DNA of 64,000 bases from Myxococcus sp. RHSTA-1-4 (GTDB taxonomy: Bacteria > Myxococcota > Myxococcia > Myxococcales > Myxococcaceae): the NCBI RefSeq assembly GCF_020037125.1, contig NZ_JAIQDG010000039.1, positions 42,790-106,789 on the forward strand, in the 5' to 3' direction. Shown piece by piece: positions 28,760-37,624 of the stretch; within the stretch, counting starts at the first letter, position 1, and each line of letters opens with the position of its first letter. Below the pieces are notes generated by a model. The model made no database searches, was not told where the DNA came from, and saw only the letters and a list, made by a program, of their open reading frames with translations. The translations under genes and the position numbers were made by a program.

Positions 28760-28797
28760 TCAGCCCCACCCGCGGGCCCCCGGCCCCGGACAGTCCC

Positions 28798-28830
28798 AGG
28801 CCCGTCAGGACTCCCCTGGCGGGCCTTTTT
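28798..28830 (+). terminator. Rho-independent terminator of fbaB
   Basis: AGGCCCG (28798-28804) pairs with CGGGCCT (28820-28826) and runs into TTTTT ending at 28830. It is placed about 40 bases after the aldolase stop. Confidence 0.85.
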
Positions 28831-28891
28831 CATGGGCGCCCGGGCATGGAAGCCGCCCCCCGCAGGCCGTGGGACACCGGCGCCGGAAAAC

Positions 28892-28922
28892 AAAAAGGCC
28901 CGCCGGGTTTCCCAGGCGGGCC
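28892..28922 (-). terminator. Rho-independent terminator of tRNA-Ala
   Basis: On the minus strand GGCCCGCC pairs with GGCGGGCC (28897-28904 and 28915-28922), followed by TTTTT. It lies 15 bases after the 3' end of the minus-strand tRNA. Confidence 0.85.
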
Positions 28923-28936
28923 TCTTCATTTCAGAG

Positions 28937-29009
<73 letters not shown>

Positions 29010-29065
29010 GTCTTTTCCTGCTGGCCGCTTTGGGGATCGGCCCCGACGTCGAAAGTGGGTGCCTT

Positions 29066-29467
29066 CTACCGCTTCTTTCCGCCGTTGGCCAGAATTGTTT
29101 GTGGCTTCGTGGCGTTTTTTCCAACCTTCAACCGCTCCGCCACCTCTTCTCCTTCCCGGAGGATGTCGGTGAGCTCGCGCGCGTGGGCCTCGGCCGCCTG
29201 CTCGGCCGCTTCCACCGCCTTGAGCACGGAGGCGAAGCCGGCCGGCAGCTCCAGCTTGCCCTTCTGCACCTGGCGCCACACCACCTCGCCCAGCTCCTTC
29301 AGGGCCCGTTCCTTCTGGTCCTTCAGGACGGTGGTCCTGGCGTTCGCCCGGGCCAGGTCGGTGTTGCGCTCCACGGCCTCGCGGAGCTGGGCCAGCCGGG
29401 CCTGGGCCTCCTGGAAGGCCTGGTTGATCTGCTTCACCACCTCGGACTGCTTCGGGTCGGCCGCCAA
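29066..29467 (-). CDS. Small coiled-coil protein of unknown function
   Basis: A 133-residue, highly charged, largely alpha-helical protein with Ala/Glu/Arg/Lys heptad-like stretches (about residues 10-55 and 80-115). It has no signal peptide or membrane segment. I do not recognise a family. It starts with TTG at 29467, preceded by AAGGGGTG at suitable spacing, 57 bases downstream of the RsmB-type gene, and ends just upstream of the tRNA-Ala gene. Confidence 0.7.
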   Translation of the reverse strand: MAADPKQSEVVKQINQAFQEAQARLAQLREAVERNTDLARANARTTVLKDQKERALKELGEVVWRQVQKGKLELPAGFASVLKAVEAAEQAAEAHARELTDILREGEEVAERLKVGKNATKPQTILANGGKKR

Positions 29468-29524
29468 GTCGGTGTCACCCCTTGAGAAAATCCACGTTTG
29501 CGTAGCGTGTGGCCTCGGCGACTG

Positions 29525-30904
29525 TCAACCCCGTGGCGCCGTCTTCCGCAGCCTCGCCGCGAAGAAGCCGCCCCCCGGTACCCGGGGCGGCAGCGCCTTG
29601 AGGTAGGGCCCGGACGCGGCCAGCGCGGCCCGTTCCGCTCCCAGCACGTCTCCCACCGGCTCCAGAGTGAAGTCCGGGTGTTTCGCCAGGAAGGCCTCCA
29701 CCACCGCCTCGTCCTCCTCCGGCATCACCGAGCAGGTGGCATAGACGACGAGCGTGCCCGGCTTCGCCTGGCGCGCCACCTCCTCCAGCAGCTCGGACTG
29801 GGTGGCCTGGTACTTCGCGATCTCCTTGGCGGTGAGCTTCCACTTCTGGTCCGGCTCGCGCGCCAGCGAGCCCGTGCCGCTGCACGGCGCGTCGATGAGC
29901 AGCACGTCCGCGTCGGACAGCGGCAGGGGGTGCGGGAAGGCCACCTGCTTCAGGGACAGGTGGCGCACGCGCTCGCGCGCCTCGGCCAGCCGCCGCCGGG
30001 AGCGGTCTCCGGCCAGCACCCGGCCCCGAGGCCCCACGAAGTCCGCCAGGGCCAGCGTCTTGCCACCCGCCCCCGCGCAGACGTCCGCCACGGTGAGCCC
30101 CTCCAGCGAGCCGCCCGCGGGCCGGCACACCTCGGAGATGAGCTGGCTGCCCACGTCCTGGACCTGGAGGCGCCCGGACTTCATCACCCTCGTCTCGAAG
30201 ATGCGGTGGCTGGCGTCCACCACGCGCACCGCGTCCGGAGCCGCCGCCACGGCTTCCGCGGCGACGCCCTCCTCCGCCAGCGCCGCCAGCACCGCGTCGC
30301 GCGTGCCGGGAGGCCGCACCCGGAAGTGCAGCGCGGGCTCCTCGTCCAGGGACGCAAGCAGTCCCGCCAGCACGTCCTCCGGGTACACCTCCGCCAGCCG
30401 CTGCACGAACCAGGTGGGGAACGAGTACCGCACCGCCAGCCGCTCGGCCGGCGAGTCCGGCAGGGGGGCCTCCGGGAGCGGCGTCTCCACCACCTCCTGG
30501 AGGAGGGAGTCCTTGATGGTACGGGGACGCACGGGCCCGGGCAGGCGCACCTCGGGGCCGATGCGCGTCCAGCCCTCGCCACAGAAGATGCGGCGCCAGA
30601 GGGCATAGCGGACCAGCGCCTGGTCCTCGGTGAGCCCCACCTTCCCCATGGTGTGCCCGAGCAGGCGCGCCGCCAGGTCCAGCAGCCGCTGGTGCCGGGA
30701 CAGCTCGCGCACGGCGAAGGCGGTGAAGCGCCGCTCCTGCCCACCCAGCCCGTCTGCTTCGCGCAGGGCCTCGGCCAGCGCGGCCTTCAGCGGCTCACCG
30801 CGCAGCACCGCGATGTGCGCCTGGAGGGCGGCGGTCGCCCCGCGCCGGGAAGGACGGCCGAGCCGGGCCGCGTCCAACGGTGTCGAAGGCCACACGGAGT
30901 CCAC
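29525..30904 (-). CDS. RsmB/NOL1-NOP2-Sun family RNA (cytosine-5) methyltransferase
   Basis: rRNA m5C methyltransferase of 459 residues. The N-terminal part has the NusB-like helical domain of RsmB (16S C967 enzyme). The catalytic domain shows VADVCAGAGGKTLALAD (SAM motif I), DVLLIDAPCSGTGSLAREP (motif IV with the helper Cys) and VVYATCSVMPEEDE (motif VI with the nucleophile Cys). It begins with GTG. The receiver-cupin gene ends 12 bases upstream, so they may be co-transcribed. Assignment to the RsmB position rather than another rRNA site is likely but not certain. Confidence 0.9.
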   Translation of the reverse strand: MDSVWPSTPLDAARLGRPSRRGATAALQAHIAVLRGEPLKAALAEALREADGLGGQERRFTAFAVRELSRHQRLLDLAARLLGHTMGKVGLTEDQALVRYALWRRIFCGEGWTRIGPEVRLPGPVRPRTIKDSLLQEVVETPLPEAPLPDSPAERLAVRYSFPTWFVQRLAEVYPEDVLAGLLASLDEEPALHFRVRPPGTRDAVLAALAEEGVAAEAVAAAPDAVRVVDASHRIFETRVMKSGRLQVQDVGSQLISEVCRPAGGSLEGLTVADVCAGAGGKTLALADFVGPRGRVLAGDRSRRRLAEARERVRHLSLKQVAFPHPLPLSDADVLLIDAPCSGTGSLAREPDQKWKLTAKEIAKYQATQSELLEEVARQAKPGTLVVYATCSVMPEEDEAVVEAFLAKHPDFTLEPVGDVLGAERAALAASGPYLKALPPRVPGGGFFAARLRKTAPRG

Positions 30905-30916
30905 GCAGCGAAACCT

Positions 30917-31597
30917 CTACTCTTTCAGCACCAGGGTGACGGCCAGGCACCCCTCGCGGGTGCGGGCCTCGGGCGCCTGTCCGGCCCCCACGAACAGGTA
31001 CCGGGGCGCGGTGTGTTGCTCGCCGTCCACCTCCAGGTCCCCCTCCACCAGCAACACGCCCTCCCGCCCCGGGCCGTCCGGCCGCCACGCGAAGCCGCTG
31101 CCTGGCGTCATCCGCACCCAGTTGGAAGTGCCCTGCGCCTGCATGCCGGAGGAGCCGGCGGCCATCCGCACCCCGGGCGACGTCTCCGTCCAGGCGCCCT
31201 CTCCAGGGACGCCCTGCTCCGAGGCGATGCGCTCCAGCTCCCTCCGCACGCCCAGGAAGCGCTCCACCAGGGTGAGCATGTCGTCGAGCTGGAAGGGCTT
31301 CACCAGCATTGCGTCCGGAAGGTAGGGACGCAGGGCCCGGGAGAGGTCGTCGGGGGCCGCGGCGCTGACGAGGGCCACCGCCTGCTGCCGGCGCCGGGCG
31401 GCCTCCAGCACGGCGCGCCCACCCTGCTCCCGGCCGGCGATGCGCAGGTCGGTGATGACCAGGTCGAACCGCTCCGCAGTCAGGGCCGCCAGCGCCTCGT
31501 CCTCGGTGCCGGCCGCCCGCACCTCGGCCAGCTCGGCGATGATCTCGCCCATGCCTTCCCGGAGGCTCGCGTCGTCCTCGACCAGCAGAACCTTCAT
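30917..31597 (-). CDS. Response regulator with receiver and cupin-like output domain
   Basis: 226 residues. The N-terminal receiver (1-120) has LLVEDD, the phospho-acceptor in FDLVITDLRI, and the conserved Lys in MLVKPFQ. There is no DNA-binding domain. The C-terminal part (about 130-226) is beta-rich with VRMTPGSGFAWRPDGPGREGVLLVEGDLEVDGE, the pattern of ChrR-type cupins found on anti-sigma factors. So the output is probably ligand or protein binding. It is followed after 12 bases by the RsmB-type gene. ATG at 31597 is selected because the receiver begins there. Confidence 0.85.
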   Translation of the reverse strand: MKVLLVEDDASLREGMGEIIAELAEVRAAGTEDEALAALTAERFDLVITDLRIAGREQGGRAVLEAARRRQQAVALVSAAAPDDLSRALRPYLPDAMLVKPFQLDDMLTLVERFLGVRRELERIASEQGVPGEGAWTETSPGVRMAAGSSGMQAQGTSNWVRMTPGSGFAWRPDGPGREGVLLVEGDLEVDGEQHTAPRYLFVGAGQAPEARTREGCLAVTLVLKE

Positions 31598-31700
31598 TGT
31601 CTGGGAGCCTCCGATGGCCCTGCCCTCGCGCGCTCTGCCCTCCTGGGACTCGGGCATGGCCGGCGCGGTCACTCACGCCGGTCCATATCCCCTCGGATTA

Positions 31701-31786
31701 TGGCCCTCCCCGGACTCGAACCGGGACGCGGGGTCAGCCGCAGCGGATTTTGAGTCCGCCTCGTCTACCAATTTCGACAGAGGGCC
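31701..31786 (-). tRNA. tRNA-Leu (anticodon CAA)
   Basis: 86 bases with a long variable arm, as expected for leucine. The acceptor GGCCCTC pairs with GAGGGCC, the anticodon stem GCGGA/TCCGC encloses CTCAAAA with anticodon CAA, and the T-arm holds GGTTCGAGTCC. It reads TTG. CCA is not encoded. Confidence 0.95.
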
Positions 31787-31882
31787 GCTTGTTGCGGAAA
31801 CAGCCAGACGTATACCGCGACCCGCGTTCGTGTGCATCCGAAGATTGCGGTGTCGCACGCACATCGCTAAGAGGGGCCCGCC

Positions 31883-32626
31883 ATGTACAACCTTCTCATT
31901 TCCCTGGCCGTGGGGATCGTGGTCGCGCTCCTGGTGAAGCTGGCCGGCTTCTCCCTGTGGGCAGGCCTCATCCCCGGGATCATCGCCCTCGTCGGCACCT
32001 TCGTCCTGCTCGCCCGGCGGGTGGCCGGCCGCATCCAGGCCTTGATGACGGTGGTCCAGCAGGACCTCCAGTCCCAACCCACCAACCAGAAGGACGCCCA
32101 GGCGAAGGTGGACCGGGCGGTGAAGACGCTGGAGCAGGGGCTGGTCTACGACAAGTGGCAGTTCCTCGTCGGCCCGGAGATCCACGCCCAGATCGGCATG
32201 CTGAAGTACATGGTGAAGGACCTGGACGGCGCCAAGGCGCACTTCGACAAGGCCAGCGCGCGCAACTACATGGCCAAGGCGATGCAGGGGGCCATGTACT
32301 ACCAGCGCAAGGACTTCCCGGCGATGAAGGCCGCCTTCGAGGCCGCGGTGAAGAGCGGCAAGAAGGAGTCCATCGTCTGGGCGGTGTACGCCTGGTGCCT
32401 CCTCCAGAACAAGGAGAAGGATGGCGCGCTCCGGGTGCTCGCGCGCGGCGTGGAGGAGAACCCCAAGGACGAGAAGCTCAAGGCGAGCCTCACCCAGCTC
32501 CAGAATGACAAGCGGCTGAAGATGAAGCCGTACGAGCCCATGTGGTGGCAGTTCGGCCTCGAGGCCCCGCCGATGATGCCGCCCATGGGTGGCGGCCGCC
32601 GCATGCAGTTCATTACGCGACGCTGA
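31883..32626 (+). CDS. Membrane-anchored TPR-like protein
   Basis: A 247-residue protein of unknown function. Residues 1-45 form two hydrophobic segments (LLISLAVGIVVALLVKLAGF and LIPGIIALVGTFVLLARR). The rest is helical with TPR-like pairs, such as DLDGAKAHFDKASARNYMAKA and KESIVWAVYAWCLLQNKEKDGAL, facing the cytoplasm or periplasm. The C-terminus is Met/Pro/Gly-rich (PPMMPPMGGGRRMQF). GAGGGG precedes the ATG. It stands alone downstream of the divergently read tRNA-Leu. Confidence 0.82.
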   Translation: MYNLLISLAVGIVVALLVKLAGFSLWAGLIPGIIALVGTFVLLARRVAGRIQALMTVVQQDLQSQPTNQKDAQAKVDRAVKTLEQGLVYDKWQFLVGPEIHAQIGMLKYMVKDLDGAKAHFDKASARNYMAKAMQGAMYYQRKDFPAMKAAFEAAVKSGKKESIVWAVYAWCLLQNKEKDGALRVLARGVEENPKDEKLKASLTQLQNDKRLKMKPYEPMWWQFGLEAPPMMPPMGGGRRMQFITRR

Positions 32627-33026
32627 AACCCCTGCGCGAGGCGTGTGAGCGTCCGCCCGCGCACGGGAATTCCTACCGGCCTGCCCATTCCCACGCTGGA
32701 ACGTCTTCCGACCCGTTAAAACGGGGGGACGGAGAGGGCACGCAACTGCCCGGAAACACTCCGGCTGGCATGTCTCCGTGCGGGGCATGCAGCTTGCTCC
32801 AGGACCGTGCGCGCGTCGGGCGGAGCGCGAGAACCGCCACGCGGAGGCGGACGGGCTTGGCAGCCGGAGGTCTCGGGTGAAGGTTGCGGGAGTCGGCGGG
32901 TGCTTGCTGGACCGGGCGGCGGCGGATGCGCGTGGGGCGCAAGGGCGTCGGGGGCACTCGGAAGGGCGTGGCACCCGAGACTTTCGGCCTGCCATTTCGC
33001 AGCAGGCGAGCGAACCGGAGTGGTCC
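32627..33026. other. 400-base gap without a supported gene
   Basis: Between the TPR-like gene and the diguanylate cyclase. The cyclase frame is open back to 32778, but the receiver only begins after 33027. A small CCCGT-TAAA-ACGGG hairpin lies at 32712-32725. No RNA gene or clear promoter was recognised. Confidence 0.5.
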
Positions 33027-33983
33027 ATGGAACGGCGTGGCCGTACCTCGGGGCGATCTCTCCTCCTCATCATCGAGGACGATGCGGGCGTCCGTGAGAG
33101 TCTCATGGACCTGCTCGCCTCCCGCTTCGACGTGCTCGCGGCGCCGGACGCGGACGCGGGGGTGGAGCTGGCGCGCGAGCACCGTCCGGACCTGGTCCTC
33201 CTGGACAGGTTCCTTCCCAGCGGGGACGGCCTCATGGTGCTGGAGTCGCTCCAGCGGGACGCGCGCACGGAGGCCGTCCCGGTCATCTTCCTCACCGGCG
33301 ACGCGGACGAGGCCACGCTGGAGCGCTGCCTGGAGATGGGAGCAGTGGACTTCATCCACAAGCCGGCGAGCGCGCGCGAACTGATGGCGCGTATCGACCG
33401 GGCGCTCCGGCAGAGCGAGCAGCAGCGCCGGCTGCAGATCCTCGCGCAGACGGACGCACTCACCGGGCTGGCCAACTTCCGGGCGCTCACCGTGCGGCTG
33501 GAGGAGGAGTTCCGCCGGGCCCAGCGCTACGAGTACCCGCTGAGCGTGGTGGTCATCGACCTGGACCACCTCAAGGCCATCAACGACGGCCTGGGGCACG
33601 ACGTGGGCAACCGGGCCATCCTCGCCCTGGCCTCGCAGCTCAAGGGCAACCTCCGGGAGTCCGACTTCGCGGCCCGTTTCGGCGGGGACGAGTTCGTCGC
33701 GCTGCTGCCGCACCAGACGGCGCTGGAGGCGGCCGTGTTCGCCGAGCGCATCCGCGCCGGGCTGCGCACGGTGGGGGTGCAGAAGAGCGACGGCCGCCCT
33801 GCCCCCTTCGGGCTGAGCGTGAGCGTGGGCATCGCGGACCATACGTTGGAAGGACCGAAGGAGGACACGGACGCGCTGCTCAAGGCGGCGGACGCGGCCC
33901 TCTACGAGGCCAAGCGGGAAGGCCGGGATCGGGTGGTGGTGTTCGGCCGGCCGGCGCTCTCCCCGCCGGTGCAGCGGCATTGA
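33027..33983 (+). CDS. Receiver-GGDEF response regulator (diguanylate cyclase)
   Basis: A 318-residue response regulator that should make cyclic-di-GMP when phosphorylated. The receiver has EDD at 17-19, the phospho-acceptor Asp60 in LVLLDRFLP, Thr90 and Lys112. The GGDEF domain has an intact active site (GGDEF at 219-223) and an intact inhibitory site (RESD at 210-213, five residues before it), so product feedback is expected. The ATG follows CCGGAG. A PilZ protein (46890-47243) in the window is a possible reader of the signal. The next gene also carries a receiver. Confidence 0.93.
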   Translation: MERRGRTSGRSLLLIIEDDAGVRESLMDLLASRFDVLAAPDADAGVELAREHRPDLVLLDRFLPSGDGLMVLESLQRDARTEAVPVIFLTGDADEATLERCLEMGAVDFIHKPASARELMARIDRALRQSEQQRRLQILAQTDALTGLANFRALTVRLEEEFRRAQRYEYPLSVVVIDLDHLKAINDGLGHDVGNRAILALASQLKGNLRESDFAARFGGDEFVALLPHQTALEAAVFAERIRAGLRTVGVQKSDGRPAPFGLSVSVGIADHTLEGPKEDTDALLKAADAALYEAKREGRDRVVVFGRPALSPPVQRH

Positions 33984-34032
33984 CGGCAGGCGCGGCGAGG
34001 CAGGCAACGGCGGGGCGGCAACGAGGGCGCGG

Positions 34033-35769
34033 ATGATGCAGGGCAACAGGCTGGCGAGCGGTTCGAGGGTGGCAATCGTCGGGGGCGGCATTGCCGGCGC
34101 GGGGCTGGCGGCCTCGCTCCTCTTCAACGGGCGGGCGCGGGGCCTGTCGCTGGACGTGCGGGTGTACGCGGGCGGGCTGTCGGAGCGCACGGCGCCTCCC
34201 GCGGTGCTGACGCCGGAGTGCCGCTCGCGCCTGGCCGCGCTCGGCTGCCGCGTCCCCACGGAGTGGCGGGCACACGAGCTGCGCGGCGTGGAGGTCATCG
34301 CCGAGGGCCGCCGGGAGCTGCTCCCCGCGACGGCGGGCGGCCTGTGGGTGGTGGATGGCTGGCCGCACGGCGACGGCGGGCTGGCGCAGGTGCGGGACGT
34401 GCTGGCCACGGCCGCGAGCGCCCAGGGGGCGCGCTTCATCTCGCGCCACGTGGAGCGGGTGGAGCGGCAGGCGCCGGCTCCTGACGCCCCCGCGTCGGTG
34501 CGCGGGGCCGGGCCGCTGGTGGTGCGCGCGCAGGGCAGCGGCGAGCGCTTCCACGCGGTGGCGCTGGCGGCCGGCGCGGGGCCGTTGCTGGGCGAGGCCT
34601 TCTTCAAGGGCTTCCGTCCGGCACCCACGGTGGCGGCGGTGCAGGCGCGGCTGCGGCACGCGTCGCCCCGGCTGGAGCTGGCGCCGCTGGCGAGGCTGTG
34701 GATTGCCCCGCTGCCGGCGGTGGACGGGCTGTTCCTGCTGCCGGGAGCGAGTTCCGTGTACGCGCTGGCCTTTGGCCCGGCGGTGACTCCGGCGGACCTG
34801 TGCCAGGCGCTGATGATGGCGGCGCGGGACGGGCTGGTGGAGGAAGGCTTCGAGCTGGCGGCGCTGGAGACGACACGCCTGCCCTACGGGCCGGGGCGCA
34901 CGCTGGTGGCGCCGGGCCAGGTGGTGGTGGGGCCCGCGGCCTTCGGCCACCCGCTGCAGGTGGGGCTGTCGGAGACGCTGGCCTCGTGCAGCCGCGCGGC
35001 GGTGGCGCTGCTGGACGGGGGACTGGACGCGTCCATGCTGGAGCGCCGGTACGTGCGCGAGGGCCTGGGCGAGCTGATGGAAGACGCGGCGGCCGGGGCC
35101 CGGGCGGTGACGTGGCTGCGGCGCGCGGGACGGCGGGCACCGGCGGCCTTCATCGCGGCGAGGGGCCGGCGGACGTCCGGAGGCGTGTTCGGCGGCGGCG
35201 TGCTGGGGCTGAGCACGCCCACGCCCATGGCGCTGCTGGGCGCCGCGCGGTGGGCCGGACTGCGCGAGCTGGTGGGCTCGTGGATGCGGTCCACGATGGA
35301 GCCGGTGCCCACGGTGGTGCCCGAGCTGGAGCCCGACCTGTACTACGTGGTGGACGATGACCCGGACGCGCGCGAGGCGCTGACGGCGCTGCTGGAGAGC
35401 ACGGGCGCCAAGGTGGTGGCCTTCGCGGACGAATTGGCGCTGTTCTGCGCGGTGGCGCGGCGCCCGCCCACGGCGATTCTCCTGGACGTGGTGCTGCACT
35501 GGGTGGATGGGCTGCGGCTGGCCGAGGGGCTGAAGCAGCACCCGCTCACTCGCAACACCCGGGTGGTGGTGATGAGCGGCCTCAACCGGCCTCACGTGCG
35601 GCAGCGGGCCCTGGACGCGGGGGCGGAGGCCTTCCTGCCCAAGCCCGTGGACCCGGAGCGGCTGCTGCGAATCCTCACGGGCCGCGTGCCGGCGGCGCCC
35701 GTGGCGGAGCCCGCCTCTCCCGCCGCGGGGAGCGTGCAGGACCTGGGCTCGGACCGCTACGCGTCCTGA
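34033..35769 (+). CDS. FAD-dependent oxidoreductase fused to a C-terminal receiver domain
   Basis: A 578-residue fusion. The N-terminal domain starts VAIVGGGIAGAGLAASLL, a dinucleotide-binding motif of FAD monooxygenases/oxidoreductases, and continues to about residue 400 with GPAAFGHPLQVGLSETLA resembling the second FAD block. Residues 436-555 form a response-regulator receiver: DDD at 441-443, phospho-acceptor Asp485 (ILLDVVL), Ser515 and Lys537 (PKPVD) are all present. Substrate and partner kinase are unknown. It follows the diguanylate cyclase by 49 bases. The fusion is read through without any stop, and the junction is Pro/Glu-rich. Confidence 0.85.
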   Translation: MMQGNRLASGSRVAIVGGGIAGAGLAASLLFNGRARGLSLDVRVYAGGLSERTAPPAVLTPECRSRLAALGCRVPTEWRAHELRGVEVIAEGRRELLPATAGGLWVVDGWPHGDGGLAQVRDVLATAASAQGARFISRHVERVERQAPAPDAPASVRGAGPLVVRAQGSGERFHAVALAAGAGPLLGEAFFKGFRPAPTVAAVQARLRHASPRLELAPLARLWIAPLPAVDGLFLLPGASSVYALAFGPAVTPADLCQALMMAARDGLVEEGFELAALETTRLPYGPGRTLVAPGQVVVGPAAFGHPLQVGLSETLASCSRAAVALLDGGLDASMLERRYVREGLGELMEDAAAGARAVTWLRRAGRRAPAAFIAARGRRTSGGVFGGGVLGLSTPTPMALLGAARWAGLRELVGSWMRSTMEPVPTVVPELEPDLYYVVDDDPDAREALTALLESTGAKVVAFADELALFCAVARRPPTAILLDVVLHWVDGLRLAEGLKQHPLTRNTRVVVMSGLNRPHVRQRALDAGAEAFLPKPVDPERLLRILTGRVPAAPVAEPASPAAGSVQDLGSDRYAS

Positions 35770-35777
35770 GCGGGGCA

Positions 35778-35806
35778 CGGGAGCCGCGCGGCCGTGGCGG
35801 CTCCCG
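35778..35806. terminator. Hairpin between convergent genes
   Basis: A perfect 10-bp stem (CGGGAGCCGC / GCGGCTCCCG) with a nine-base loop lies in the 49-base gap between the convergent FAD-receiver and HdeD-like genes. No T-tract is present, so it would serve as a weak or factor-assisted bidirectional terminator. Confidence 0.45.
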
Positions 35807-35818
35807 GTCCGCCGGGGA

Positions 35819-36409
35819 CTACGCGGTGACGGCGCGCATGGCCCGCCGCAGGGTCAGGGAGCCGGCAATGAGGGAGACGCCTCGGAAGAGGATGCCGATG
35901 CCCACCATGGTGCCCACCAGCCACACGGCGGAGATGGGCCACTGGGACATGACCACGACGCCCAGGAAGATGGAGACGGCGCCGTAGAGGAAGTCCCAGC
36001 CCCAGCGCGGATAGCGGTCCACGAGCGAGGTGATGGCGTGGAAGAGGCCGCTGGCGAAGAAGTAGCCGGCGAGCAGGAGCGTCAGCGCGGCCAGGCCCGC
36101 GGCCGGGTACACGAGCACGAACAGGCCCACCACGGTGGAGAGGATGCCGCCCAGCAGGTAGAGCCAGAACGGCCCGCCCGAGCCGCGGACGCGGAACGCG
36201 GCGACGATTTCCGCGATGCCCATCATCGTCAGCATCGCGCCGAAGAAGATGGCGGAGACCAGGCTGGTGAGGTAGGCGGCCCCCAGCGCGACGATGCCGA
36301 GGAGGGTCACCAGGATTCCGAGGACGAAGAGTCCTCCCCAGGCCGCCGAGGTCACCCTCGACGGGCCGCCCGTGACAGGCTCCCGATTGCGCTCGATGCT
36401 GATGGCCAT
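35819..36409 (-). CDS. HdeD-family membrane protein
   Basis: A 196-residue polytopic membrane protein with six predicted hydrophobic helices, e.g. GGLFVLGILVTLLGIVALGA, AIFFGAMLTMMGIAEIVAAF and WLYLLGGILSTVVGLFVLVY. The paired-helix DUF308 pattern with AGYFFASGLFHAITS matches the acid-resistance protein HdeD family. The biochemical role of the family is not settled. ATG at 36409 starts just before the first helix; the longer frame to 36523 is not supported. The 220 bases upstream hold its promoter but nothing else recognisable. Confidence 0.85.
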   Translation of the reverse strand: MAISIERNREPVTGGPSRVTSAAWGGLFVLGILVTLLGIVALGAAYLTSLVSAIFFGAMLTMMGIAEIVAAFRVRGSGGPFWLYLLGGILSTVVGLFVLVYPAAGLAALTLLLAGYFFASGLFHAITSLVDRYPRWGWDFLYGAVSIFLGVVVMSQWPISAVWLVGTMVGIGILFRGVSLIAGSLTLRRAMRAVTA

Positions 36410-36629
36410 GACGTCCGCTCCCGCGTTGTAGGCACCACGGCGACCGGAAGGCCGTGCGTCCGGCTGACGCGCGGCGGGCGCTGGGAGTGCCGGGTTTCCA
36501 TTCAGCAACGAACATGGGCGCACGGGCCGGTGGGGACAACACGGGCCCTTCCCGCTCTGTCCCTCCCCTGCCCCGCCCCGAGGAACGGGGAAGCCGGACT
36601 GGCGCTCAGCTCCACGGCGCCCGAGCCGG

Positions 36630-37544
36630 TCAGCCCTCCGCGGGCCAGGGCACCTCGTACGGCGGCTGCACGAACACGGCGCCGGGCTCCTTGCGGAACC
36701 ACGTGAGCTGGCGCTTGGCGTAGCGGCGGGTCTCCTGCGCGGTGTCGTGGATGGCCTCGGCCACGGTCATCCGCTCCTCCACCACGGCGCGGGCCTGCAC
36801 GTACCCGACGCTGCGCATGGGGGCCGCGTCCGTGTAGCCACGGGCCATCAGCTCGCGCGTCTCCTCCACCAGCCCGCCGGAGAACATGGCCTCCGTGCGC
36901 GCGTTGATGCGCCGGTAGAGCTCCTCGCGCGGCGGGTCCAGCACGTACAGCCGGAAGGGATACCGGTCGGCGGAGAACGCATGCGCCCTCCGGAACTCCG
37001 AGGCGGGCACGCCCGTCTGCGCGTGGATCTCCAGCGCCCGGACGACGCGGACCAGGTCCTGGGGAGGCAGCTTCGCCGCCGTCTCAGGGTCCACCTCCGC
37101 CAGCCGGCGGTGCACGGCCTCGCGGCCCTGGGCCGCCGCCAGCGCCTCCAGCTCCGCTCTCAGCTCCGGGAGCGCGCCGGGGGCCTCCACCACGCCGTGC
37201 AGCAGCACGCGCAGGTAGAGGCCCGTGCCCCCCACCACGATGACCGGCCGGCCCCTGCCGGCAATCTCGGTGATCGCCGCGTCCGCGCGCCGCTGGTACT
37301 CGGCGGCGGAGAACGGCTCCAGCGGATCCACCGCGGACACCAGGTGGTGCGGCACCGCGGCCAGCTCCTCGGCCGAGGGCTTCGCCGTGCCGATGTCGAA
37401 GTAACGGTACACCTGCTGAGAGTCCGCGCTGACAATCTCTCCGCCCGCGCGCCGCGCCAGCTCGATGGCGAGCGCCGTCTTCCCTGACGCCGTCGGCCCG
37501 GCAATCACCGTCAGCCGCGGCCTTCCCTTCGGCGCCTCACCCAT
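36630..37544 (-). CDS. miaA: tRNA dimethylallyltransferase
   Basis: MiaA adds the dimethylallyl group to A37 of tRNAs reading UNN codons. The 304-residue protein has the P-loop VIAGPTASGKTALAIELAR, SADSQQVYRYFDIGTAKP, VVGGTGLYLRVLLHG and the C-terminal KRQLTWFRKEP. ATG at 37544 is chosen because the P-loop follows at normal distance. The open frame extends 300 bases further into Arg/Ala-rich translation that is not family sequence. It lies 80 bases downstream of the HprK-related kinase gene and may be the end of that transcript. Confidence 0.95.
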   Translation of the reverse strand: MGEAPKGRPRLTVIAGPTASGKTALAIELARRAGGEIVSADSQQVYRYFDIGTAKPSAEELAAVPHHLVSAVDPLEPFSAAEYQRRADAAITEIAGRGRPVIVVGGTGLYLRVLLHGVVEAPGALPELRAELEALAAAQGREAVHRRLAEVDPETAAKLPPQDLVRVVRALEIHAQTGVPASEFRRAHAFSADRYPFRLYVLDPPREELYRRINARTEAMFSGGLVEETRELMARGYTDAAPMRSVGYVQARAVVEERMTVAEAIHDTAQETRRYAKRQLTWFRKEPGAVFVQPPYEVPWPAEG

Positions 37545-37624
37545 GTCCCGCCGCCTCCAGCGCGCACTGACCGGCCTCCGCGGCGGACGCATCGCGCACG
37601 AACACCCGCCATACCGCGAACGCC

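Noticed and set aside
32772..32790. A possible sigma-54 promoter (TGGCATGTCTCC...) in the gap before the diguanylate cyclase
   Set aside because: GG-to-GC spacing is off by one and the -12 part does not match TTGCA.
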